This document shows positions 56,196 through 64,000 of a stretch of 64,000 bases of DNA, one piece after another. A model generated the notes under the pieces. That model had not been told where the DNA came from. It did not search any database and saw only the letters and a list, made by a program, of their open reading frames with translations. Where the stretch lies: the NCBI GenBank assembly GCA_017695065.1, contig JADILZ010000009.1, forward strand, positions 1 through 64,000, read 5' to 3'. The position numbers and the translations under genes were made by a program. How positions within the stretch are numbered: the stretch's first letter is position 1; each line of letters begins with the position of its first letter. This DNA comes from Candidatus Cryptobacteroides excrementipullorum (lineage in GTDB: Bacteria; Bacteroidota; Bacteroidia; Bacteroidales; UBA932).

Positions 56196-58778
56196 TTACA
56201 ACTTCACGACTGTGCGTGTATATTCATTTCCTCCGAAACTTACCCGGACTGTGTAACGTCCTGGAGCATATCCGCGCATGTCGATGACCGCCGGAGAAAA
56301 TGCACCCACCCTGGATGTCGTGTCATATTTGACAGACCCAGTGGAAGAGAATATCACAATCCTCGTGGATGCCTCGTCCATCGTCCTGATATTCAGGTAG
56401 TCGCTGACAGGGTTCGGATATACTTCAAGAGGCTGGTCCGGATTTTTCACCACTACACTGAACGAAATCTGGCAATTCTCTCCACGGGCATCAGTCCCGG
56501 TGACGGCAATGTCTGCATTGCCAAAGCCTAATGCTGTGAGGTACAGTGTATTTGTAGAGATTGTCGCGTGTATTGCCGCAGGATTGGTGTTTGTGATGCT
56601 CCAAGAGAGATTCTCTCCGTCAGGATCGCTTATCAGGCCTGTCAGGTCGATGGACATCTCTTCTCTTACTGCTGTCATCATGATGTCCTCCGCTTCTGAG
56701 ATGACCTGCGGGGCATTGTTCTCGGAGATCCTGTATTCCACGCTTTCATGTGCCGTCGCACCGTATGCGTCCGATACTGTTATTTCTGCCGAATATGACC
56801 CTGTATCAGCGAGCCTGCCTGTGACGGTGAGAATGTATTCCCCGGCGGAAGTCCCGGCCGAAAGCGAGGCGGCTTCTGAGCCTGGCGTGAAGTCCACCGT
56901 AAAGCTGTGCCCGTCAGGGTCGGATATTGTGAATTTCCTGGTCACTGTCTCGAACGGCTTTATCTCCATCGTTCCTGTCTCTGAAGGTGTGATCACGGGG
57001 GCGTTGTTCGCTGTGGTGGTCACCTGAAGGATGTCTGACGGCTCTGAGTAGTTGTGCTGGTAGTCGTATCCTATTATGCACACATTATAATCAGCAGAGA
57101 ACTCCAGCCCTGTCATGGAGCCTGTCAGCTGCTCTCCTGCTTCCCTGTCATCCACGGTCACTGTCGTGCTTATGACACCGTCCGGGATGTCCCTCGGGTC
57201 GATGTCCTCCAGCAGTCCGGCATCCCTGGAGGCAAGCAGGAGGTATCCGTACGCCTTGACATTGTCCTGGTCGGCTGTCACTGTCCATGAGAAGTCAATC
57301 CTGCCGCTGCCTCCTGTGGCATTGAAACTTTCAACCCTGTCAGGAGGGGTCGTGCCTCCGTATGTGAAGGCCCCGAGGGCATCGAGGAGCGGGCCGATAT
57401 GGCGTGACTGGTTCGTTATGGCCGTGTTGTCTGCTCCGTTGAGAATTCGGTCCTTCAGCATCTCGTTGGTGAAGCCGGGCCCTCCGAAGTGCGAAACTAA
57501 GAGTGCGGCTACTCCGGAGACAAACGGACAGGCCATGGATGTGCCGTCCATTGATGCATATCCGTCAATGACGGTACTCATGATATTGGACCCCGGGGCG
57601 CAGATGTCCACCCAGTCACCGTAGTTGGAGAAGCTTGATCTCTGTCCGTTCCTGTCCACAGCCCCTACCGCAATCACTCTTTCATAACTCGCTGGTACGC
57701 CATAGGGGATGTTTTCGTTACCTGAAGCAAAGAATACGACACCTCCCTTCATGGGGCTTTCCGGAAGCTGGTTGCCGTCATTGTCGCATCCCGCATAGTC
57801 GATGAAGTAGTCTATTGCGGCCTTTATGGCACCGCTCACCTGGTCGTTCATGGCCACGTCAAGCTCGCTTCCGGAAACCACACCGTCCTCGTTCATGTCA
57901 TAGTAGTTCCCCCAACTGTTCTGTGAGATTACTGCGCCGTTGTCCGCACCATAGCGGATTGCGTCAGCAAAGTTGCCGGAGGCATCTCCGGAGAAGACCT
58001 GGCTGGAAAGAATCCTTACGGCCGGTATCCCGCGCTCCGCATCACCTCCGGCCACGCCGCAGACCCCGATGGAGTTGTTGTTGGTGGCGGCGATTATGCC
58101 GGTGACATGGAAACCATGGTCATCCGGAGTCATACTGTAAGAATTGTTTACGAAATTCCAGCTGCCTCCTTGCCCTGCAGGGATGACTGAAAAATCCTCG
58201 TGCTGTGTGACTCCGCCGTCCACGACATTCACTATTACGTTTTCTGAACCGCAAGTGTATGTCTCCCACACCTGGGAGACATTGATGTCTATTCCTGATG
58301 CCTGGTAAAGCCCCCACTGGGAGGAGAATCTCGGGTCATTGAAATCCATCCGTTTTACTCTCCGGACAGGATAGGCCTCCAGTATGCCGGGCATGTCCAG
58401 CATTTCTGATGCGGCCCTGGTGACAGGAGCTGCAGACGGATCGACTGTGATCCTGTACCACAGGTGCAGTCCGGTCCTGTGCTGCCGTTCCGCATACCGC
58501 TCGTCCTCCGTGAATATCTTGCTGACGGACTTTATTCCGAGCCTCTCCACCATGTCGTTGAACTTCGCTGACTTGGTCTGCAGGCAGCCTCCGGTAAGGT
58601 CCTCGCCTACTTCTTCGGCCAGCTCCTCTGACAGCTTGATCTCTATTTCTGAGGTGAATGCCTCTTCCGTCCCGGTCTGTGCAGTCCCTTCCGGGGCAGG
58701 GGATTCCTCTATTGCGGTCTGCGAACACGAGACCGTGGCCGAAACGGCCAGGACAAAAAACAGGAAATGGTATTTCAT
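56196..58778 (-). CDS. S8 subtilisin-like protease with T9SS sorting domain
   Basis: The 860-residue product has the subtilisin triad Asp about 187 (NVVDGGV), His about 221 (DDHGFHVTG) and Ser about 414 (DGTSMACP). It is preceded by a 140-residue prodomain and followed by a fibronectin type III domain and cadherin-like repeats. A type A T9SS C-terminal sorting domain (VYPNPVSDYLNI to the end) should place it at the cell surface or outside. The signal sequence also has a lipobox-like ATVSC (Cys 18). It likely digests protein outside the cell for the SusC/SusD importer in the same cluster. Confidence 0.92.
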   Translation of the reverse strand: MKYHFLFFVLAVSATVSCSQTAIEESPAPEGTAQTGTEEAFTSEIEIKLSEELAEEVGEDLTGGCLQTKSAKFNDMVERLGIKSVSKIFTEDERYAERQHRTGLHLWYRITVDPSAAPVTRAASEMLDMPGILEAYPVRRVKRMDFNDPRFSSQWGLYQASGIDINVSQVWETYTCGSENVIVNVVDGGVTQHEDFSVIPAGQGGSWNFVNNSYSMTPDDHGFHVTGIIAATNNNSIGVCGVAGGDAERGIPAVRILSSQVFSGDASGNFADAIRYGADNGAVISQNSWGNYYDMNEDGVVSGSELDVAMNDQVSGAIKAAIDYFIDYAGCDNDGNQLPESPMKGGVVFFASGNENIPYGVPASYERVIAVGAVDRNGQRSSFSNYGDWVDICAPGSNIMSTVIDGYASMDGTSMACPFVSGVAALLVSHFGGPGFTNEMLKDRILNGADNTAITNQSRHIGPLLDALGAFTYGGTTPPDRVESFNATGGSGRIDFSWTVTADQDNVKAYGYLLLASRDAGLLEDIDPRDIPDGVISTTVTVDDREAGEQLTGSMTGLEFSADYNVCIIGYDYQHNYSEPSDILQVTTTANNAPVITPSETGTMEIKPFETVTRKFTISDPDGHSFTVDFTPGSEAASLSAGTSAGEYILTVTGRLADTGSYSAEITVSDAYGATAHESVEYRISENNAPQVISEAEDIMMTAVREEMSIDLTGLISDPDGENLSWSITNTNPAAIHATISTNTLYLTALGFGNADIAVTGTDARGENCQISFSVVVKNPDQPLEVYPNPVSDYLNIRTMDEASTRIVIFSSTGSVKYDTTSRVGAFSPAVIDMRGYAPGRYTVRVSFGGNEYTRTVVKL

Positions 58779-58790
58779 GAGTCTTTACAG

Positions 58791-59480
58791 TTACAATGTA
58801 TATAGATAGTCCGCAAGGGCGGCAAGGTCATCGATGCTGCCGAACTTTATCTTCTCTTTCTTGATATATTGCTTCACGGCTTCTTTGTCAATGCCCTGGA
58901 TTCTGAGCACATCGACTCTTGCCGCAGGGACAAATGAACCTTTGTAATATATCCCCTTGACCTCCTGCAGCACAAGCGGCTCTCCTTCCTGACGCTCTTT
59001 CAGCACGTCATCCAGGCTGCGGTTCACGGAGAAGTCCATGCCGGAGCCGAGGGCGGTGGCGGAAAGGTTGTTGGTTGAGGCCACGGATGACTTGCCGTAC
59101 CCGATGTCGGCGCTGCTCATGGCTTCGGTATCGATGGTGGTGCGAAGCAGGACAGCAGAGTTTACAGTGTTCCTGAGCACCTTGGCCATACGTCCTTCCA
59201 CGCATACATACGAGTCGTCCCCGATGGTCAGCAGGGCGATGGAGTTGATGTCCGCCTGCATTATCACCCCTTTCTCGACATAATGGACGCGGCCGTTTGC
59301 AAGGCTGATGTTCAGCTTGTCATAGCTGATGTCGGTCCCTTTGTGCGTTTTTATCTTCCCTGGGATGAACTCCTCATAGACATAAGGCCAGCTGGTGCGC
59401 GGAGCATATTCCGGCCCGGCTGCCGAAAGGCAGGCAATCTGCGAAATCGCAAGTGCGAGCGACAAAATCCATTTCTTCAT
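58791..59480 (-). CDS. Secreted protein of unknown function
   Basis: From the ATG at 59480 the product has 229 residues with a signal peptide (ending LSAAG). I recognise no named domain. The mature part starts with beta-rich segments (KLNISLANGRVHYVEKGVIMQAD) and ends in an alternating-charge helical tail. Similar hypothetical proteins seem to occur beside T9SS substrates in Bacteroidota, but I cannot name the family. It lies 12 bp before the S8 protease gene and is separated from the SusCD genes by a terminator-like stem. Confidence 0.7.
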   Translation of the reverse strand: MKKWILSLALAISQIACLSAAGPEYAPRTSWPYVYEEFIPGKIKTHKGTDISYDKLNISLANGRVHYVEKGVIMQADINSIALLTIGDDSYVCVEGRMAKVLRNTVNSAVLLRTTIDTEAMSSADIGYGKSSVASTNNLSATALGSGMDFSVNRSLDDVLKERQEGEPLVLQEVKGIYYKGSFVPAARVDVLRIQGIDKEAVKQYIKKEKIKFGSIDDLAALADYLYTL

Positions 59481-59506
59481 AAAAACAATATTTACAATTA
59501 TTACAG

Positions 59507-59544
59507 AAAGTCCGTACGGGCGCAAGCAGGCCCGTGCGGACTTT
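59507..59544 (-). terminator. Terminator/attenuator inside the SusCD-protease locus
   Basis: AAAGTCCGTACGGGC and GCCCGTGCGGACTTT pair over 15 bp (one G-U) around an 8-nt loop. On the minus strand it follows the Calx-beta-like gene and precedes the unknown secreted protein gene. The trailing sequence is TTTCTGTAAT, so termination may be partial. Confidence 0.65.
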
Positions 59545-59566
59545 AAAATCATATTTTACATAGATA

Positions 59567-60451
59567 TTACTTTGTAAAATGGATAGTACCAGGCTCAATA
59601 AGGGCTCCGTTATATGCTGACATTGCCTCAAATGGAACAAAGCATACTCCCTGTTCGGAAGTGAACCCTCCCTGTCCATCGGACGTAAACACAATTGTCG
59701 CCTCTTCTTTATTGACTTTCAGATTTCCCATATACTCGGCAAACATGAACGGATCGCCTTCAGCATACAGGAGGGATGTTTCCTGTGGAGCCTGGAATGT
59801 GATGGTGCTGAGATCTTCAGAAACTACGCCATATACACTTGTGTATCCGGCATAATTAACTACAAACGGTACCATTCCGTCCACCCATACTATGCTTTCA
59901 TCTGTCTCATCCATGCTGAAGGTCGCTGTCCATGACATCGGTGTACCTACACAGCTTCCTGATACATTCCATGTCCCGAGGATACTTGCAAGCGGATGAT
60001 CCTGGTCCTTGATGTTTACGGTCAGTTCGCGGGCCCCGCTGAGTGTGAACCCGTCGGATGCTCCTGTAAGGCGGATTGTGAAAGACAGGTCTCCGGTACG
60101 TACTCCGGCGTGGTTGACAGGTGTCACTGTGATGCTGCCTTCGGAACTTCCGTTGAATGTCAGCACCCCGTTTGCAGGCTCTACAGTGAAATCTGTCCCG
60201 TTGACAGCGGTCCCGTCAACGACTTCGAAAGTGACTGATGTGCTGGCCGATTCTGATCTCGGGAATGCGTAGTCCCCGTTCTTGGCATACGCATAGACCG
60301 GAATCTGCAGGCTGCCTGCATCTTCTGCCACCTCTGCCGAGGATGCGTCAAATGCCACGAATGAAGAAGTGGTGAATTCCGCTTTCCTGTCGCAGGCGGC
60401 AAGACTTGCCACGATTCCTGCGCCCAAAAGTATTTTGCTTAATTTTTTCAT
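59567..60451 (-). CDS. Calx-beta-like surface lipoprotein of the SusCD locus
   Basis: The 294-residue product has a lipobox (ASLAAC, Cys 20) and an N-terminal Calx-beta-like domain with the pattern VTFEVVDGTAVNGTDF (about 73-88) and FTIRLTGASDGFTLSG. A C-terminal beta-sandwich follows (about 135-290). Lipoproteins at this position after susD usually bind the ligand at the cell surface. It starts 18 bp after susD ends. Confidence 0.78.
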   Translation of the reverse strand: MKKLSKILLGAGIVASLAACDRKAEFTTSSFVAFDASSAEVAEDAGSLQIPVYAYAKNGDYAFPRSESASTSVTFEVVDGTAVNGTDFTVEPANGVLTFNGSSEGSITVTPVNHAGVRTGDLSFTIRLTGASDGFTLSGARELTVNIKDQDHPLASILGTWNVSGSCVGTPMSWTATFSMDETDESIVWVDGMVPFVVNYAGYTSVYGVVSEDLSTITFQAPQETSLLYAEGDPFMFAEYMGNLKVNKEEATIVFTSDGQGGFTSEQGVCFVPFEAMSAYNGALIEPGTIHFTK

Positions 60452-60469
60452 AATCGTTCCATGTAAAAA

Positions 60470-61990
60470 TTATTCTACTACAGTAGCGCCATATCCCTCA
60501 TTCTGGACAAGGTTCAGGTTGGTCTGCATTTCGTAAGTCGGTATAGGCCACTGGAAATGATAGTCATCCGATGCGAACACTTTCTCAGTGTAGGCAGTCC
60601 CTGTATTGACTACCATCTCGGCTCCCGGCTGTGCCGGCCTTCCGCTGAACCCTTCTCCCCATCTCTTGAGGCAGCTGAAACGGAGTCCTTCGCCTACAGT
60701 CTCACGGTACCACTCGTTGTGGATGTTCTCTTCTGTAGCGGTGAGGCTGAGGGTTGCGTGCCTCTTCTCCTGAAGCGCATTGAGATAAGTCAGGGCGTTG
60801 GCAGCATTGCCGGCTTCAAGGTATGCTTCAGCCGCTATGAGATACATCTCGCTGATAAGGAAAGGCTTGACAGCCTGTGCTGAGTTCGGTGCGGCGCTTG
60901 AATAAAGGTCAGGGTTACCGAAATATTTTTTAAATACATAGTAGTCAGTCCCGTCATCGTTGTACCATGTGGCGTTGTGGTAAGAAGGGTAGTCGCCTCC
61001 GTCAAACCACTGTGCAAACCTGATGTCTCCTTCATCGTACGCATCGATGAGCTTCTGGGAAGGGATGAAGTAAGGATGATAATGCGTTACTCCGTCGGTC
61101 ACAGCCATTCCGGTATATGCGCTATGTCCTCCCTGTCCCTCGGAGATGGATGCGTAGAACTGCATCACAGGCTCTGTACCTTCATCATCAAGCCATTCTG
61201 CCGTCATCTCTTCTGCAGTTGAGGAAAGTGCGTAGGTACCTGTGTTTATCACACCTGTGGCATATTCCGCAGCTCTCTGATAATCACGGGTGTCCAGATA
61301 GTAGCGGGCGTACATGAAATTCACGGCGTCGATTGTAGGGTACTGTGACCTTACCTCGCCTGGTACACCGGCAAGAAGCACGGCAGCAGAGTCGAGGTCA
61401 GACTTTATCTGGCCATACACCTGGGCTACGGTAGCCCTTGCAGGACGCTCGCTCTGGTCATAGACAGTCACGAGCGGCACGCAGAGGTCAGATGAAGCTG
61501 TTTCCGGAGAATATGCTTTCCCGAAATGTCTTGCAAGGTGCATATAGGCGAATGCGCGTGCAAGGAATGCTTCTCCACGGGCCACGTCTGCCTGGGCTTT
61601 CAGCTCGGCAGGGACTACTTTCGCTCCTTCGATGAAGATATTGAAGTTCTTTATATAGGAGTACGGGTATTCCCAGTTGTCCTCGGTATTGTAGTCACCG
61701 GTTGTGAATGTGTTGTCTGTACGGTGTACAGGACCGTAGTTGTTACCGAAGTCCGATGCAGCATTGAAATAATCCGCCATCACATCGGAGACAATGTCGA
61801 AATCGCCGTAATCCAGGCTTCTGAAGCAGGCCAGTACATTGGCCCTGTATGCCGTCAGGTCGGACTGGTTGGTGATAATCTGATCGCCTGGATTGTAACT
61901 TATTGACCCTTTCGGAACAAGGTCCATATCGCAGGATGCGATCATTGCCAGAATAGCTCCGGCAGATATGTATTTTAATGTCTTGTTCAT
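60470..61990 (-). CDS. SusD/RagB-family surface lipoprotein
   Basis: The 506-residue product has a lipobox (LAMIASC, Cys 20), the helical TPR core of SusD with the RGEAFLARAFAYMHLARHFGKAYS motif (about 128-151), and the closing PIPTYEMQTN. SusD proteins form the lid on the SusC transporter and bind substrate. It follows susC by 16 bp. Confidence 0.94.
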   Translation of the reverse strand: MNKTLKYISAGAILAMIASCDMDLVPKGSISYNPGDQIITNQSDLTAYRANVLACFRSLDYGDFDIVSDVMADYFNAASDFGNNYGPVHRTDNTFTTGDYNTEDNWEYPYSYIKNFNIFIEGAKVVPAELKAQADVARGEAFLARAFAYMHLARHFGKAYSPETASSDLCVPLVTVYDQSERPARATVAQVYGQIKSDLDSAAVLLAGVPGEVRSQYPTIDAVNFMYARYYLDTRDYQRAAEYATGVINTGTYALSSTAEEMTAEWLDDEGTEPVMQFYASISEGQGGHSAYTGMAVTDGVTHYHPYFIPSQKLIDAYDEGDIRFAQWFDGGDYPSYHNATWYNDDGTDYYVFKKYFGNPDLYSSAAPNSAQAVKPFLISEMYLIAAEAYLEAGNAANALTYLNALQEKRHATLSLTATEENIHNEWYRETVGEGLRFSCLKRWGEGFSGRPAQPGAEMVVNTGTAYTEKVFASDDYHFQWPIPTYEMQTNLNLVQNEGYGATVVE

Positions 61991-62006
61991 ATTATTATTC
62001 CATTAT

Positions 62007-64000
62007 TTAGAAAGTGATCTCTATACCTCCGAGTACCTGTCTTGAGTTTCCTGCCACACCGTATGTAAGGTTGGAGTTGACCTCAGGGTCGATTCCGGAA
62101 TACTTGGTGGCTGTGAGGAGATTACGTCCTGTCACGGTGATTTTCAGCCCTTTCAGCACACCGTTTGACCATCCGAGGGCCTTGGCAGGGAGAGAGTAGC
62201 CTATCTGCAGGTTCTTCAGGCGCAGGAACGAAGCGTCCTCGAGCAGATGGGTGTCGAACTGCATCTGCACTCCCTTGCTCCAGTCCGGATACTTGGCGTC
62301 AGTGTTGTCCGGAGTCCAGAAGTCTGCGGCGTCCTTATGCGTGTTGTATGTAGAGTTGCCTACAGGGTTCAGATAGAAAATTCCGTCGTTGTTGAAGAGC
62401 GTCTTTCCTACCACGTATGAGAAGTCCGCCTGGATCGAGAGCCCTTTCCATCCTCCCGCGATGGTGAATCCTCCGGTGATCGGGGCATATCTCTTCTTCC
62501 CTGTGTTCTGGGTGAGGGCAGCCTCGTCGAACACTTTCGTGGTCTCGTTCATCGTGGTCACATCCCTGTCTTCTCCCGGGACATACCACATAGGCATACC
62601 GTCTGCCGGATCGACCCCTGCATAGATAGGCGCGTAGAACATGACTGGCGATCCTACTACATAAGCGACCATGGTGTTGGCTATCTCCCATCTCTGGCGT
62701 CCGTCAAACAGGGATATGATCTTCTGGGCGTTATAGTTGAAGGTAGTGTTGAACCTGAGGAAGTAGTCCCTGTTCCTCAATATGTCCACGCCGAGGGTTA
62801 TGTCCACGCCCTGGTTGCGGAGTTCTCCAACATTCTGTGTAACCTCTGTAAATCCGGTTGTGTATGGATTAGGCACATCCATGAGCATGGAGGTCGTGCT
62901 CCTGTTGTAGAATTCGAAAGTGAAGTCAACCATATCCACCAGACGTCCTGAAAGCGATACTGTGAAGAGTTTCTGCTTCTCCCACGTAAGCATGTTGTTG
63001 GCCGGCTGTGTGACAGCCATTCCTGACTGAAGGTCCCCGTACCTTCCGCTCGTGCCTACAAGACCGAGAGAGGAATAGTCTCCGATGGAGGCATTACCCT
63101 GGGTTCCGTAGCTGACTTTAAGGTCGAGAGCGTTGATGGCCCTTACATTCTGCATGAAAGACTCCTTCTTGATATTCCATCTTGCTCCGGCTGACCAGAA
63201 GGTGGCGTCCCTTACTTCGGAACCGAATCTTGAAGAAGCATCGTTACGTACCGTGGCATCTACAATATACCTGTCGAAGAGAGTATAGTCCGCATGCCCG
63301 AAGAACGAGAGGAACTTGGACTGTGTGTTGCTTTCGCTGACTTTCCTGTCATCGGTAGTTCCGTTACCGAGCACCTGGGTCCTGTCATCGGTCTGGTTGT
63401 AGGACTGGGCGATGAAGTATTTGTAATCGTTCATGATGCCCTCATGGCCGACAAGGACGGAGAACTTGTTGTTGTGGTTGATATCCCTTGAGTACTCGAT
63501 GGTGTTCGTGATGGTGGCAGCATACTCCAGTGCACTTTGTCTGGCGACTGATGCTGTACCGCCGTATTCAGCCACAAAGCTCGGCCTGATGTAGTAGTCG
63601 CCCTGGCTGATATATCCGTCCAGACCTGCCCTGCTGACTATCTTGAGGTTCTTCACAGGCTCGATTTCCACGAACACATTGCCGTTCATACCGTAGCGGT
63701 TTGACTGGTCTTTCCTGTTCTTCTTGTCCATGTAATAGTTCATGTTCGGCATGCCAAGCTCTGTGAAATATTCCTCATATACATTCCCGTTCTCGTCAGT
63801 CGCCGGATACAGAGGGTTCAGCATATATGACAGACCTCCTGTAAGATAGTTTGCCATGCCGGAACTTGATCCCCAGTTGCCGTTCCTCTGGTTCATGTCG
63901 AGTGACAGGTTTACATTTGCCCCGAACTTGAGCCAGTTCACAGGATGTCCCTGGATGTTGGTACGCACAGTATAGCGGTCATAGTAGTTCCCCGGGGTGA
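62007..64000 (-). CDS. SusC/RagA TonB-linked outer membrane transporter (3' part)
   Basis: The reading frame is open to the right edge, giving about 664 C-terminal residues of a protein usually near 1000. It contains the barrel region with YGTQGNASIGDYSSLG, FTFEFYNRSTTSMLMD and the terminal QVLGGIEITF ending in Phe. The N-terminal carboxypeptidase-like, TonB-box and plug domains lie outside the window. With SusD it would import its ligand using TonB energy; the neighbouring protease suggests peptides. Confidence 0.94.
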   Translation of the reverse strand, partial: TPGNYYDRYTVRTNIQGHPVNWLKFGANVNLSLDMNQRNGNWGSSSGMANYLTGGLSYMLNPLYPATDENGNVYEEYFTELGMPNMNYYMDKKNRKDQSNRYGMNGNVFVEIEPVKNLKIVSRAGLDGYISQGDYYIRPSFVAEYGGTASVARQSALEYAATITNTIEYSRDINHNNKFSVLVGHEGIMNDYKYFIAQSYNQTDDRTQVLGNGTTDDRKVSESNTQSKFLSFFGHADYTLFDRYIVDATVRNDASSRFGSEVRDATFWSAGARWNIKKESFMQNVRAINALDLKVSYGTQGNASIGDYSSLGLVGTSGRYGDLQSGMAVTQPANNMLTWEKQKLFTVSLSGRLVDMVDFTFEFYNRSTTSMLMDVPNPYTTGFTEVTQNVGELRNQGVDITLGVDILRNRDYFLRFNTTFNYNAQKIISLFDGRQRWEIANTMVAYVVGSPVMFYAPIYAGVDPADGMPMWYVPGEDRDVTTMNETTKVFDEAALTQNTGKKRYAPITGGFTIAGGWKGLSIQADFSYVVGKTLFNNDGIFYLNPVGNSTYNTHKDAADFWTPDNTDAKYPDWSKGVQMQFDTHLLEDASFLRLKNLQIGYSLPAKALGWSNGVLKGLKITVTGRNLLTATKYSGIDPEVNSNLTYGVAGNSRQVLGGIEITF

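Overview
The window is a chromosomal segment from a member of the order Bacteroidales (Bacteroidota). Evidence for this is the Bacteroidota-type promoters (a -7 box of the form TAnnTTTG with TTG/TTTG 19-21 nt upstream), a SusC/SusD pair, a type IX secretion (T9SS) sorting domain, menaquinone genes, many lipoproteins with Bacteroidales-only domains (DUF3244, DUF4271, DUF4465, DUF4491, NVEALA) and the Ala/Lys/Glu-tailed ribosomal protein S16. Base composition is moderately GC-rich. A Rikenellaceae-like or related gut lineage fits, but genus cannot be fixed from this sequence alone. No rRNA, CRISPR array, integrase or insertion sequence was seen; there are two tRNAs.

Layout. (1) 1-9.5 kb, all on the minus strand, is an accessory locus: a membrane-anchored TPR/helix-turn-helix regulator, a DUF3244 protein, a small cysteine-containing NVEALA-type exported peptide, five 6-bladed beta-propeller proteins (one frameshifted at its start), a small lipoprotein and two copies of a truncated redoxin-like 3' end. 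Three transcription units begin with nearly the same 49-bp promoter element, always 32 nt from the start codon, and the regulator gene begins again at the left edge at about 97% nucleotide identity. It reads as a modular, repeatedly duplicated signalling or export cassette. (2) 9.6-16.8 kb is housekeeping: lepA and a GT2 glycosyltransferase, a candidate small RNA, convergent menA/menG, and the SUI1-DUF4271-hemD-rnpA-yidD block. (3) 16.8-23.7 kb holds a DUF2723 membrane protein, tRNA-Ala(GGC), an RNA methyltransferase, pgk and a secreted EEP-family hydrolase. (4) 23.8-34 kb holds glycan and peptide degradation genes: a GH38 mannosidase, a GH2 beta-galactosidase, a decayed phosphodiesterase pseudogene, DPP-IV and an RsiV-like lipoprotein. 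(5) 34-38 kb holds tRNA-Leu(GAG), a DUF2147 protein, rpsP-rimM, DUF975 and DUF4465 proteins.

(6) 37.7-44.9 kb is one long minus-strand lysine/diaminopimelate operon (M20 deacylase, lysC, dapB, dapA, dapD, a PLP aminotransferase, dapF) with a good promoter in front. Its content points to the succinylase route. (7) 45.2-46.9 kb is a BlaR1/BlaI-type pair with two identical operator half-patterns laid over its promoter. (8) 46.9-47.3 kb is gene-free and full of repeats, one of them a perfect 42-bp inverted copy of sequence near 22.7 kb. (9) 47.4-51.8 kb carries two GH20 hexosaminidases. (10) 51.9-55.2 kb carries a putative short leader RNA, a hemerythrin-domain protein, an atypical NarL/LuxR-like regulator, DUF4491 and an NhaC antiporter. 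(11) 55.2-64 kb is a SusC-SusD locus whose enzyme is a T9SS-sorted subtilisin followed by a PorV/PorQ-family protein, which suggests import of peptides rather than glycans. SusC runs off the right edge.
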